Part shown: one piece after another, positions 24,514-31,912 of the stretch | How positions within the stretch are numbered: the first letter of the stretch is position 1 | Layout: every line of letters begins with the position of its first letter | Assembly (NCBI GenBank): GCA_019118925.1 | Contig: DWYC01000087.1 | Location: forward strand, 1 to 64,000 | Origin: Candidatus Flavonifractor intestinipullorum | GTDB lineage: Bacteria > Bacillota > Clostridia > Oscillospirales > Oscillospiraceae | Direction: 5' to 3' | DNA length: 64,000 nucleotides | Program-made: the position numbers and the translations under genes | The notes under the pieces: model-generated | What the model was told of the DNA's origin: nothing | Databases searched by the model: none | The model's input: only the letters and a program-made list of their open reading frames with translations

Positions 24514-27123
24514 TTATTCGCCGTCACCATTGATCTCAGCCAGAACCTTATCCTCGTCCATATTGCCGAACACGAAGGCGGTCTTGACCTCGCCGTCGTC
24601 GTTCAGGACCAGGGCGACCTGGTTGTACTTGATCATGTTGGTGTCGTAGATGCTGTCAGTATCCTCGACATTCCACACGGTCAGGTCGGAGGCCAGAGTG
24701 TAGCTGCCGATCTCGTCAGCATAGCTGCCCTCGGTGCTGTTGTTCAGAGTCACGGTGCCGTTGCCCACGCTGGCGACATATCCGCCGTTGACCACGCTGG
24801 TCTGGGCGATGTCGGTAGCGAAGCCGTCGTTATCGGTGTTGTAGGAGTAGACGGCCTTCTTGGCGTGCGTATCGGGATCCTTCGTCTTGATGGTGCCGGT
24901 GGTGCCGTCCTCAAAGACCACGGGATAGGTGTAGACCGTCTCGCCGTCCTCCACGGTGCGGCTGTAGTCGCCGCTGATGTAGGCGTAGCTGCTGGTGGAG
25001 GTGTAGGTGCCGTCCAGAGTCAGGACCATAGCGGTGAGGGAGCTGTTGTTGGACTGGTCATAGATGACGCTCACGTCGCCCTCCGCAGCAATACCGCTGG
25101 AGCGAACGTTGTTCAGACCCACCAGCACATTCCAGCCGTTGTTGTCCTGGATGAAGAACACGGTGGAGTTGTCGGCGTTCACACGGGTACCGGCAACAGT
25201 GTAGGAAGAATCATTCTTCCAGAGCTTGTTGTCCTCACTGCCGCTCAGGGCGCCGGTCTCGACGGCGTAGTCCTCACTGATGTAGGAGGGCTGGCCCAGA
25301 GTCACGGTGCCGTCACTGTTGATGGAATAGGAGACCAGCGTGCCGTTGGTCGCATCAGCCAGAGCCTGAGCCATCGCGAGCTCGCGGGCATCAGAGCCGA
25401 TGACATCGGTGTCCTCGCTCCAGCGGGTGGCGGAGGCAGCCAGATTCACGGTGTAGAGGCCGTTGGTGCCGTCGGCCATGGTCAGCTTGACTTGGGCGGA
25501 GGCAAAGCCAGGCTCAGGATCAGCATTGACGGCGGTGATCACGGCGTAGTTGCCAATGGCCTCGTCAATAACCAGAGCGGACAGAACGTTGCCGGCGGGA
25601 TCCAGGTAGAGGCGATAGGTGTCGCCAACCATACCATCCAGATCACCCAACTTATCGCCGTCCAGATCGGTGGTGCGGTCGATGCCGGCGCTGACAGCGT
25701 ACTTGGTGCCGTCAACAGTGATGGTGGGAACCTCACCGGCGTTGTAAGCGGTGACCTCGCCCTCCACGGTCTCAGCCGCGGTCAGGTAGTAGGTGTCGTC
25801 ATACTTGATGACCAGGACATAGTCGTCCTTCTCCACATCCTCATAGTTGGCGATGTCAGCGAAATCCACAGAGCCGATGCCGGAGAGGGTCAGCTTTTCG
25901 TCCTTCTCGTTGTACACGGTAACCTTGGACAGGTCATACACCTCGCGCATAACCAGATCCACGGTGCCGTCGCCGGAGTTGTCGATAAAGCGGGTGCGCA
26001 CGCCGGGAGCCTGGGTATACAGCTCCTCCACCTTGTCCTCGTTCACGCCCTTAGCGCTGTAAGTCTCCACCTGAGCACCGGCACGATAGGAGATACCGGA
26101 ACCCTTCAGAGCGTCCTTCACAGCGTCGGCGTCCTTCAGACGGGCAGTGGTCTCCACCACAGTGGTCTTGTCCGACACAATAGGATCGCCCAGAACGGTG
26201 GAGGCGTTGGGGTTGGGGGACAGGGTGTTGTTGAAGCGGACGTAGATAACTACGCGCTGGCCCACTAGGTCGTTGCTGACTGCCAGAGGATAGTTGCCGC
26301 TGGGATACTCCTTACTGGTGGATTCGATGTAAGTCTTGCCAGCCACAGTAGCGGTGTGGCCGTCAATGCCAAAGATCTCATTGGCCTTGACAACGCCCTC
26401 AACCTTGATAGCGTTGAAGCGGATAGCCAGCATGCTGGAATCCTCGTTGTCGCCATTGACGGGCTGAGCATACACCGTGCCGTCATACTGACCCATCAGG
26501 TTGCGGTACTCAACCTCCTGAGCCTGCACGCCGTTGTAGATCAGCTGAGCCACATCGTCACGGGTGATGGTCTCGGAAGGATTGATGGTATCGATGCCAT
26601 CGTACAGATGGACCTTGGTGGCCAGGGTGTTGGTGGCCAGCTCCCAGTTGGCGCCGCCGATGCCCTCAAACTCGGGCTTGTAGCCCAGAGCGCACAGGAC
26701 CATCTTGGCCGCCGCAGTGCCGGTCAGGGTGCCGTCGGGGTTGAAGGAGCCGTCGCCCACGCCCACGATGATGCCCAGGTTGGCGCAGTAAGCGATGTAG
26801 GACTCAGCCCAGTGGCCCTGAGTATCGGTGAAGGTGGACTTGATGTTGGAGCCCAGAACGGGGTCCTTGCCGCCGCCCAGCATACGGGCGATCAGGGTGC
26901 AGGCCTCCGCGCGGGTCAGGCTGCCGGTGGGATCATAGTAGGAGCCATCCTCCTTGCCGGAGATGACGCCCAGAGAGACCATGGTGCTCACGGCCTCGGT
27001 GTTGACGATTTCACTCTTATCGGTGAAATCTTCGTAGCCCGCAGCGCTGGCGCCGACGACCATCAGGCCAAGAACCATGACGGAAGCCAGAGCCATGCTG
27101 AGAGCTCTCTTGAGGTTTCTCAT
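24514..27123 (-). CDS. SLH-domain surface-layer-like protein 1
   Basis: 869-residue secreted protein. Signal peptide MRNLKRALSMALASVMVLGL with cleavage after about residue 26 (ASA/SAA). Three S-layer homology repeats at roughly 28-88 (DFTD...ITRAE-type), 95-150 (FTDTQGHWAESYIAYCANLG) and 152-212, which bind pyruvylated wall polysaccharide. A segment shared with the two paralogues lies near 395-490 (LSKVTVYN...TVDGTKYAVS). The rest is Asp/Thr/Val-rich beta-type sequence. Cysteine is nearly absent. ATG at 27123 follows AAGGAGG; an earlier in-frame TTG is rejected because it precedes that site. Promoter resembles SLH gene 3. Probably an abundant surface or S-layer component. Confidence 0.88.
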   Translation of the reverse strand: MRNLKRALSMALASVMVLGLMVVGASAAGYEDFTDKSEIVNTEAVSTMVSLGVISGKEDGSYYDPTGSLTRAEACTLIARMLGGGKDPVLGSNIKSTFTDTQGHWAESYIAYCANLGIIVGVGDGSFNPDGTLTGTAAAKMVLCALGYKPEFEGIGGANWELATNTLATKVHLYDGIDTINPSETITRDDVAQLIYNGVQAQEVEYRNLMGQYDGTVYAQPVNGDNEDSSMLAIRFNAIKVEGVVKANEIFGIDGHTATVAGKTYIESTSKEYPSGNYPLAVSNDLVGQRVVIYVRFNNTLSPNPNASTVLGDPIVSDKTTVVETTARLKDADAVKDALKGSGISYRAGAQVETYSAKGVNEDKVEELYTQAPGVRTRFIDNSGDGTVDLVMREVYDLSKVTVYNEKDEKLTLSGIGSVDFADIANYEDVEKDDYVLVIKYDDTYYLTAAETVEGEVTAYNAGEVPTITVDGTKYAVSAGIDRTTDLDGDKLGDLDGMVGDTYRLYLDPAGNVLSALVIDEAIGNYAVITAVNADPEPGFASAQVKLTMADGTNGLYTVNLAASATRWSEDTDVIGSDARELAMAQALADATNGTLVSYSINSDGTVTLGQPSYISEDYAVETGALSGSEDNKLWKNDSSYTVAGTRVNADNSTVFFIQDNNGWNVLVGLNNVRSSGIAAEGDVSVIYDQSNNSSLTAMVLTLDGTYTSTSSYAYISGDYSRTVEDGETVYTYPVVFEDGTTGTIKTKDPDTHAKKAVYSYNTDNDGFATDIAQTSVVNGGYVASVGNGTVTLNNSTEGSYADEIGSYTLASDLTVWNVEDTDSIYDTNMIKYNQVALVLNDDGEVKTAFVFGNMDEDKVLAEINGDGE

Positions 27124-27199
27124 GTCGAAATCTTCCTCCTTGTTCAAAATTTGAGGTATTTTGGGAGAAATTCAAGCTTTTTGCGGCACAAAAGTATTG

Positions 27200-27390
27200 T
27201 ACAACGCCCCTTACAAGGAGAAATTCGTACTCTATACAGGCTAAAACCGCAGTAAAAAGGTAAAATCAGTGTAAAAAAGTTCAACTGGTAGACATCTGGT
27301 AGACATCTCAGCGAAAATTCGAGGGAAAAATCTTCTAATCCATTGCGATAGAACGGATTGCAGCATTGAAGCGGTAGACCTTTGGTAGAC
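27200..27390 (-). promoter_or_regulatory. SLH gene 1 promoter with two 11-bp-phased GGTAGAC pairs
   Basis: GGTAGAC occurs at 27287 and 27298 (11 bp apart) and again at 27373 and 27384 (11 bp apart), the two pairs offset by exactly 86 bp. Downstream on the minus strand come four T-tracts about one helical turn apart, a -10-like TATAGA (27236-27231) 50 bp from the near pair, and a leader block containing CTCCTTGTAAGGGG. The same layout precedes SLH gene 3. Confidence 0.7.
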
Positions 27391-27461
27391 AAAGGAAAAA
27401 ATTCATCCGAACACCGCGAATGCGGCCCACTACCTTTTAATATATGCAAACCCTGTGGGAG

Positions 27462-27490
27462 GCGCGGCCGCTGGAAGAAAACGGCCGCGC
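27462..27490. other. GC-rich inverted repeat in the SLH1-SLH2 divergent region
   Basis: GCGCGGCCG (27462-27470) pairs with CGGCCGCGC (27482-27490), followed by seven A. The 662-bp divergent region 27124-27785 carries no gene; it holds the two SLH promoters, their repeats and this hairpin. Confidence 0.5.
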
Positions 27491-27570
27491 AAAAAAACCG
27501 CTTTTTCGGGGGAACCTTTTGACCCCCGCGCCGTCTAAGAACATGAAGCGCCCGGGGGACCCCCCACGGA

Positions 27571-27679
27571 GCCTGAAACAAGCCTGAAACAAGCCTGAAA
27601 CAATCCGGCAGTAATCTTACAGGTTTGTTACAGTTGGCCCCAAACGGTTGACGAATCGCTCGGGATGCTTTAATATAAT
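27571..27679 (+). promoter_or_regulatory. SLH gene 2 promoter with triple 11-bp repeat
   Basis: GCCTGAAACAA is repeated three times without a break (27571-27603). TTACAG follows at 27617 and 27628, again 11 bp apart. Then TTGACG (27648-27653) and an AT-rich -10 region (TTTAATATAAT ending 27679; TAATAT gives a 17-bp spacer, TATAAT 20 bp). Clearly different from the other two SLH promoters. Confidence 0.7.
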
Positions 27680-27785
27680 ACCTGAGGCAAGGGGAGTTGT
27701 ACCGTTGATTTCCGAACAATTTAGATCGAAATCGACGAAAAATCTCCAAAAACGTCTCGAAATTTGAACAAGGAGGAAACCTAAA

Positions 27786-30554
27786 ATGAGAAACCTCAAG
27801 AGAGCTCTCAGCATGGCTCTGGCTTCCGTTATGGTCCTTGGTCTGACCGTGATCGGCGCCGGCGCTGCGAGCTACGAAGATTTCACCGATAAGGATGAAA
27901 TCGTGCACAAGGACGCCGTTTCCATGGTTACCGAGCTGGGCGTTCTGGCCGGTCTGCCCGACGGCAGCTTCGGCGGCAGCCAGAACATCGACCGCGCTTC
28001 CTTCGCGCGTCTGGTCTGCGTCGTGCTCAACGGCGGCAAGGAGCCTGTTCTGGGCAACCTGACCACCACCTTCACCGACACCCAGGGCAACTGGGCTGAG
28101 AAGTACATCTCCTTCTGCGTGGACCGCGGCATCATCGCCGGCCGCGGCAACAACACCTTTGGTCCCAGCGACAACGTGACCGGCTCCGAGGCCGCGAAGA
28201 TGCTGCTGGTGGCCCTGGGCTACAACACCGCCTATGAGGGCATCGGCGGCGCCACCTGGGAGGTCACCACCAACTCCCTGGCCAACATGGCCGGCCTGTA
28301 TGAGGGCCTGGAGACCATCAACCCCTCCGAGCCCCTCTCCCGCGACAACGCCGCTCAGATGATCTACAACGTTCTGAACGCGGATGTCGTGAGCTACTCC
28401 TTCTCCTTCAACGCCGACGGCAGCACCACTGCGGTGCAGAACAAGTCCGAGAAGACCATGCTGGAGGATAAGTTCGGCGTGGTTATCGTTGAGGGTATTG
28501 CCCTCGCCAACGAGTTTGCCGACATCGAGAATGGCGGCGACGCTCTGAAGGCCGGCAAGACCACCATCAAGGTCACCAACTACAATGATGGCCAGAACAA
28601 CTACGGCAACAAGGAAAGCACCAGAAACGAGACCTTCAACGTCTCCTCCGGCAAGGACGTGCTGGGCCGCTCCGTGGTCCTGTATGTCAAGCCCTCCGCG
28701 ACCGCTTCCACCTCCGCTGATAAGGGCACCGTGGTTGGCTCCGTGCTGGTGAGCTCCACCAACACTGTTGTGGAGAATTCCGGCCGCGACAACCTGTACA
28801 CTGTGGCTGACGACAACAAGCTGAGCCTGGTGGACGACAAGACCCTGATCTCCCAGAACTATGGCAAGGCTGCGGCCAACAACGCGCTGCTGCAGAAGGG
28901 TGCCGCTGACGCCACCCGCGGCGAGATCCGCACTCTGATCGACAACGACAACGACACCAAGGTCGACTATGTCCTGTTCGAGACCTATGCTCTGGGCAAG
29001 GTCACCAAGTACTCCACCGCCGACGACGGTTCCATCACCATCAACGGCACCAGCTCCCTGGCTTATGACGACAAGGCCGACGTGGTTGGCTTTGACGATG
29101 TGGCCAAGAACGACTATGTCCTGTACGCCCAGATCGGCGGCAAGCTGTATGTCCAGAAGGCCGAGTCCGTCACCGGCGAGCTGACCGCTTACAAGGCGGA
29201 CGGCGCCAAGTCCACCCTGACCGTGGACGGCACCAAGTATGATGCCTCCGGCCTGAGCTTCTACAGCGACGGCAATAAGCTGGTCTCCGCCCAGGGCTAC
29301 AACAACCTGGATAAGGACGCCACCTTCTACCTGGATACCAAGGGCAACATCATCGCTGTGGACGGCACTGCCGCCAGCAGCAACTACGCCTTCCTGATCA
29401 GCGCGGCCACGGTGGGCGGCGTGGACAAGACCACCGAGGTCAAGGTGGCTCTGGACGACGGCACCACCGGCGTCTACACCCTGGATGAGGACAACAGCGA
29501 TGTTTCCGCTAGCGACAAGAAGATCCTCTGCACTTACACTGTGAGCGACGACGAGATCGCCCTGAAGAAGGTCACCGGCGTCAGCGCTGAGCAGAACAAT
29601 GCCGCTATCGAGGTCAAGAAGGGCAACGCTACCGTGAAGGGTATCACCGGCGCCTATGCCGATGCCAACACCGTGTTCTTCTATGTGGCTCCCAAGGAGA
29701 CCTACAATGCCAGTAGCGATACCATTGCCACTCACCTGGATGTCGACTCCGTCGAGAGTTATGTGGGCAAGGACAATGTGGCCGGTATTGACACTACGAC
29801 CGACTTCATCTACTACACCAAGGACGGCGACATCAAGGCCGTCGTGATTGTCACCGACAGCGTCGGCACCTCCAGCAACTACATCTACCTGTACCAGAAG
29901 ATGGGCCGCAATTCCGACGGCTTCCTGTACAACGCCATCGTGGACGGCGAGATCAAGACCGACGTGGTCGTGACCACCAACGCCGACCTGGGCCTGTATC
30001 CCTACAGCACCACCACCAAGGGCTTCTACAAGGTGGGTACTGCCATTGACACCAAGGGTAACGTGGCGCGCCTGGACGGCAACTCCGTCATCGTGGGCGG
30101 CACCGAGTACAAGCTGACCGACAGCACCGTGATCGCCAACATCGACGGCGGCGACACCGCTCTGGATGCGGTCATCAACGAGGGCGATTACATCGTCTTC
30201 AAGGCCAACTCCGACAAGGAGCTCGAGGCTGTGTTCGTGACCCTGCCCTACGATGCCAGCAAGACCGAGATCACCGTGAACACCGAAGCGGCTACCACCG
30301 CTAACGTGACTGTGGAGATCAGCGGCGACGTGATCACCATCAGCGGTACCGATAAGGCTTCTACCACTGGCACTGAGCTGAAGGGCATCCTGAAGACCGC
30401 CGACAGCAAGGCCGTCGTTAAGGTGGCTGAGAACGCCAACGGCAGCAGCGAGATCACTTCTAGCAACGTTGTTTCCGGCAACTATGTTGTGGTGACCTAC
30501 ACTGACAATGGCAACACTCTGGTGGACGTGTATACCATCAAGGTTGCTGACTAA
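27786..30554 (+). CDS. SLH-domain surface-layer-like protein 2
   Basis: 922-residue secreted protein. Signal peptide nearly identical to SLH proteins 1 and 3, cleaved near GAA-AS (about 26). Three SLH repeats at about 28-88, 92-148 (FTDTQGNWAEKYISFC) and 150-206 (INPSEPLSRDNAAQMIYNVL). The shared mid-domain is near 400-495 (LGKVTKYS...GFDDVAKNDYVL...GGKLYV...TVDGTKYDAS). The C-terminus, including ISGDVITISGTDKAST, is a separate Thr/Val/Ala-rich beta segment. Arginine is mostly CGC/CGT and codons are less varied than in neighbours, as in highly expressed genes. AAGGAGG sits 9-10 bases before the ATG. Divergent from SLH 1, convergent with LHQW gene B. Confidence 0.9.
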   Translation: MRNLKRALSMALASVMVLGLTVIGAGAASYEDFTDKDEIVHKDAVSMVTELGVLAGLPDGSFGGSQNIDRASFARLVCVVLNGGKEPVLGNLTTTFTDTQGNWAEKYISFCVDRGIIAGRGNNTFGPSDNVTGSEAAKMLLVALGYNTAYEGIGGATWEVTTNSLANMAGLYEGLETINPSEPLSRDNAAQMIYNVLNADVVSYSFSFNADGSTTAVQNKSEKTMLEDKFGVVIVEGIALANEFADIENGGDALKAGKTTIKVTNYNDGQNNYGNKESTRNETFNVSSGKDVLGRSVVLYVKPSATASTSADKGTVVGSVLVSSTNTVVENSGRDNLYTVADDNKLSLVDDKTLISQNYGKAAANNALLQKGAADATRGEIRTLIDNDNDTKVDYVLFETYALGKVTKYSTADDGSITINGTSSLAYDDKADVVGFDDVAKNDYVLYAQIGGKLYVQKAESVTGELTAYKADGAKSTLTVDGTKYDASGLSFYSDGNKLVSAQGYNNLDKDATFYLDTKGNIIAVDGTAASSNYAFLISAATVGGVDKTTEVKVALDDGTTGVYTLDEDNSDVSASDKKILCTYTVSDDEIALKKVTGVSAEQNNAAIEVKKGNATVKGITGAYADANTVFFYVAPKETYNASSDTIATHLDVDSVESYVGKDNVAGIDTTTDFIYYTKDGDIKAVVIVTDSVGTSSNYIYLYQKMGRNSDGFLYNAIVDGEIKTDVVVTTNADLGLYPYSTTTKGFYKVGTAIDTKGNVARLDGNSVIVGGTEYKLTDSTVIANIDGGDTALDAVINEGDYIVFKANSDKELEAVFVTLPYDASKTEITVNTEAATTANVTVEISGDVITISGTDKASTTGTELKGILKTADSKAVVKVAENANGSSEITSSNVVSGNYVVVTYTDNGNTLVDVYTIKVAD

Positions 30555-30574
30555 AAATTCTGATTAACAGAGTT

Positions 30575-30605
30575 CACCCCCGGGCTTCGGCCCGGGGGTG
30601 TTTTT
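30575..30605. terminator. Shared terminator, SLH gene 2 / LHQW gene B
   Basis: CACCCCCGGGC-TTCG-GCCCGGGGGTG followed by TTTTT, 20 bp after the SLH 2 stop and 14 bp before the stop of gene B. Confidence 0.9.
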
Positions 30606-30619
30606 ACGCTCAAATTGGG

Positions 30620-31570
30620 TTACAGGAGCAGCAGTCCGTAGTCGTAGAGGGTACAGCCGGTCACTCCGGCCGCCAGCGTCCACCCCAGCGAGAGGGTCTC
30701 CCCGGTGGGGGCGCTGCCCCGCCACTCCGTCTCCGTGCAGGGTGCGCCGTCCAGCGTCTGGGCCGGCCGGGTGGCCTGGACGCTCAACGCCGTGCCCGCC
30801 AGTGCAGGCGTCACCGTTCCGCCCTCCCAGCGGGCCCAGAGCCGGACCTGTGTGCATTCATCCGGGAGTGCCTGCGCGGTCACATCCATGTGGCCCTCCT
30901 CCGCCCCCAGCGAGGTGATCCGGGCGGTCCCCGCCATGTCGCCGCCGGAGGTCAGGGCAAAATCCAGCGCGGAGCTGCCGCCTTTGGGAAACCCCAGATA
31001 ATACCGGTCGCCCGGAAGCAGAAGCAGAGGTTCTTCCAGCAGCATCTCAAAGCTCCCCTCGGAACGCTCCGGGATGTCCATGGCCTGCTGCCGTACTTTT
31101 TCCCCATTGTGCCAGACCTCCAGGGTCATCTCTTCTGCCGACGGGTTGCGGATGGTGGCCTGAAAACCGGTCAGCAGACCGGCCCCCACAGCGGTGCGCT
31201 CCTGGGTGTAGATGGAGCCGTAATAGGGCGCGCCATAGCTGCTGCCTTTGGCGGCCGTCCAAGCGGCCTCACCCGTGCGAAAGAGCCGCAGGCCGTGGTC
31301 CCGCACCACCAGGGCCGCGTCTTTCTCCGCAATGGCGCTCTCATCGGGAAAGCCGTCGAATAAAAGGGACCTTTTATACCCGGTGTATTTGCCCTCGTAC
31401 TGGCTCTGGAGCATCAGATTGTAGAGATTGTAGGCGTTGTCCACGCCGGTGCGGACGACTTGCCCCAGAGCCGTGTCCAGGATGGAAAAATCCTGATTAA
31501 ACTCCGTGCGCAGGAATGCGTCGCTGGACTCCCACTGATGAAGCCCGTAGTTTGGTGTAAAGGTTGCCAT
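30620..31570 (-). CDS. LHQW-family protein B, function unknown
   Basis: 316-residue paralogue of proteins A and C. It keeps NYGLHQWESSDAFLRTEFN-DFSILDTALG at residues 7-37, AYNLYNLMLQSQYEGKYTGYKR and LLFDGFPDES at about 50-80, WARWEGGTVTPAL near 235 and the C-terminal LYDYGLLLL. The middle is the most divergent part. No signal sequence or membrane span. AAGGAGG lies eight bases before the ATG at 31570. It is tail-to-tail with SLH 2 and head-to-head with SLH 3. Its promoter is not clear. Function unknown. Confidence 0.8.
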   Translation of the reverse strand: MATFTPNYGLHQWESSDAFLRTEFNQDFSILDTALGQVVRTGVDNAYNLYNLMLQSQYEGKYTGYKRSLLFDGFPDESAIAEKDAALVVRDHGLRLFRTGEAAWTAAKGSSYGAPYYGSIYTQERTAVGAGLLTGFQATIRNPSAEEMTLEVWHNGEKVRQQAMDIPERSEGSFEMLLEEPLLLLPGDRYYLGFPKGGSSALDFALTSGGDMAGTARITSLGAEEGHMDVTAQALPDECTQVRLWARWEGGTVTPALAGTALSVQATRPAQTLDGAPCTETEWRGSAPTGETLSLGWTLAAGVTGCTLYDYGLLLL

Positions 31571-31641
31571 ACAATTCCTCCTTTTCACCACTGTCGGTCC
31601 GAACCGGAATCGGGGGACAAAACCGTCTCCGCCGCGCCAAT

Positions 31642-31832
31642 GTCTACCAGATGTCTACCGGAAGAACGCCGGAATTCCTTGTGCGGCAAGGGATTCCGGC
31701 GTTCTTTTGTGCAAGTGGCCTCAATATATCTACCAGATGTCTACCAGTTGAACTTTTTCACGCAGATTTTGCCTCTTTTCTGCTATTTTACCCGTTATAG
31801 AGTACGAATTCCTCCTTGTAAGGGGCGTTGTA
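31642..31832 (+). promoter_or_regulatory. SLH gene 3 promoter with two 11-bp-phased TCTACC pairs
   Basis: GTCTACC at 31642 and 31653 and again (first copy ATCTACC) at 31728 and 31739: pairs offset by exactly 86 bp, as at SLH gene 1. Phased T-tracts follow, then TATAGA (31796-31801) 50 bp from the near pair, and the leader block with CTCCTTGTAAGGGG. This fills the gene-free 31571-31912 interval together with the hairpin below. Confidence 0.7.
31662..31710 (+). terminator. Orphan terminator-like hairpin between the two repeat pairs
   Basis: A 20-bp near-perfect stem (arms 31662-31681 and 31687-31706, one mismatch-type G-T) with a 5-base loop and TTTTGT after it. No plus-strand gene lies upstream, so it may insulate SLH gene 3 or end a short leader RNA. 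Confidence 0.6.
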
Positions 31833-31912
31833 TTCGATATGGAACTTTTTGATGGGAAATATCGAAAAAAGACGCCGTTTGTCTCGAAATTTGAACAAGG
31901 AGGAAACCTAAA

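Noticed and set aside
27571..27603. Triple 11-bp repeat as a CRISPR remnant
   Set aside because: Units are contiguous and too short, with no spacers and no cas genes.
27144..29735. 863-codon open frame antisense to SLH2, and similar long frames antisense to SLH1 (24499-26268) and SLH3 (31730-34477)
   Set aside because: They mirror the strongly biased codons of the SLH genes, are His/Gly/Val repeats without domain motifs, and lack ribosome sites.
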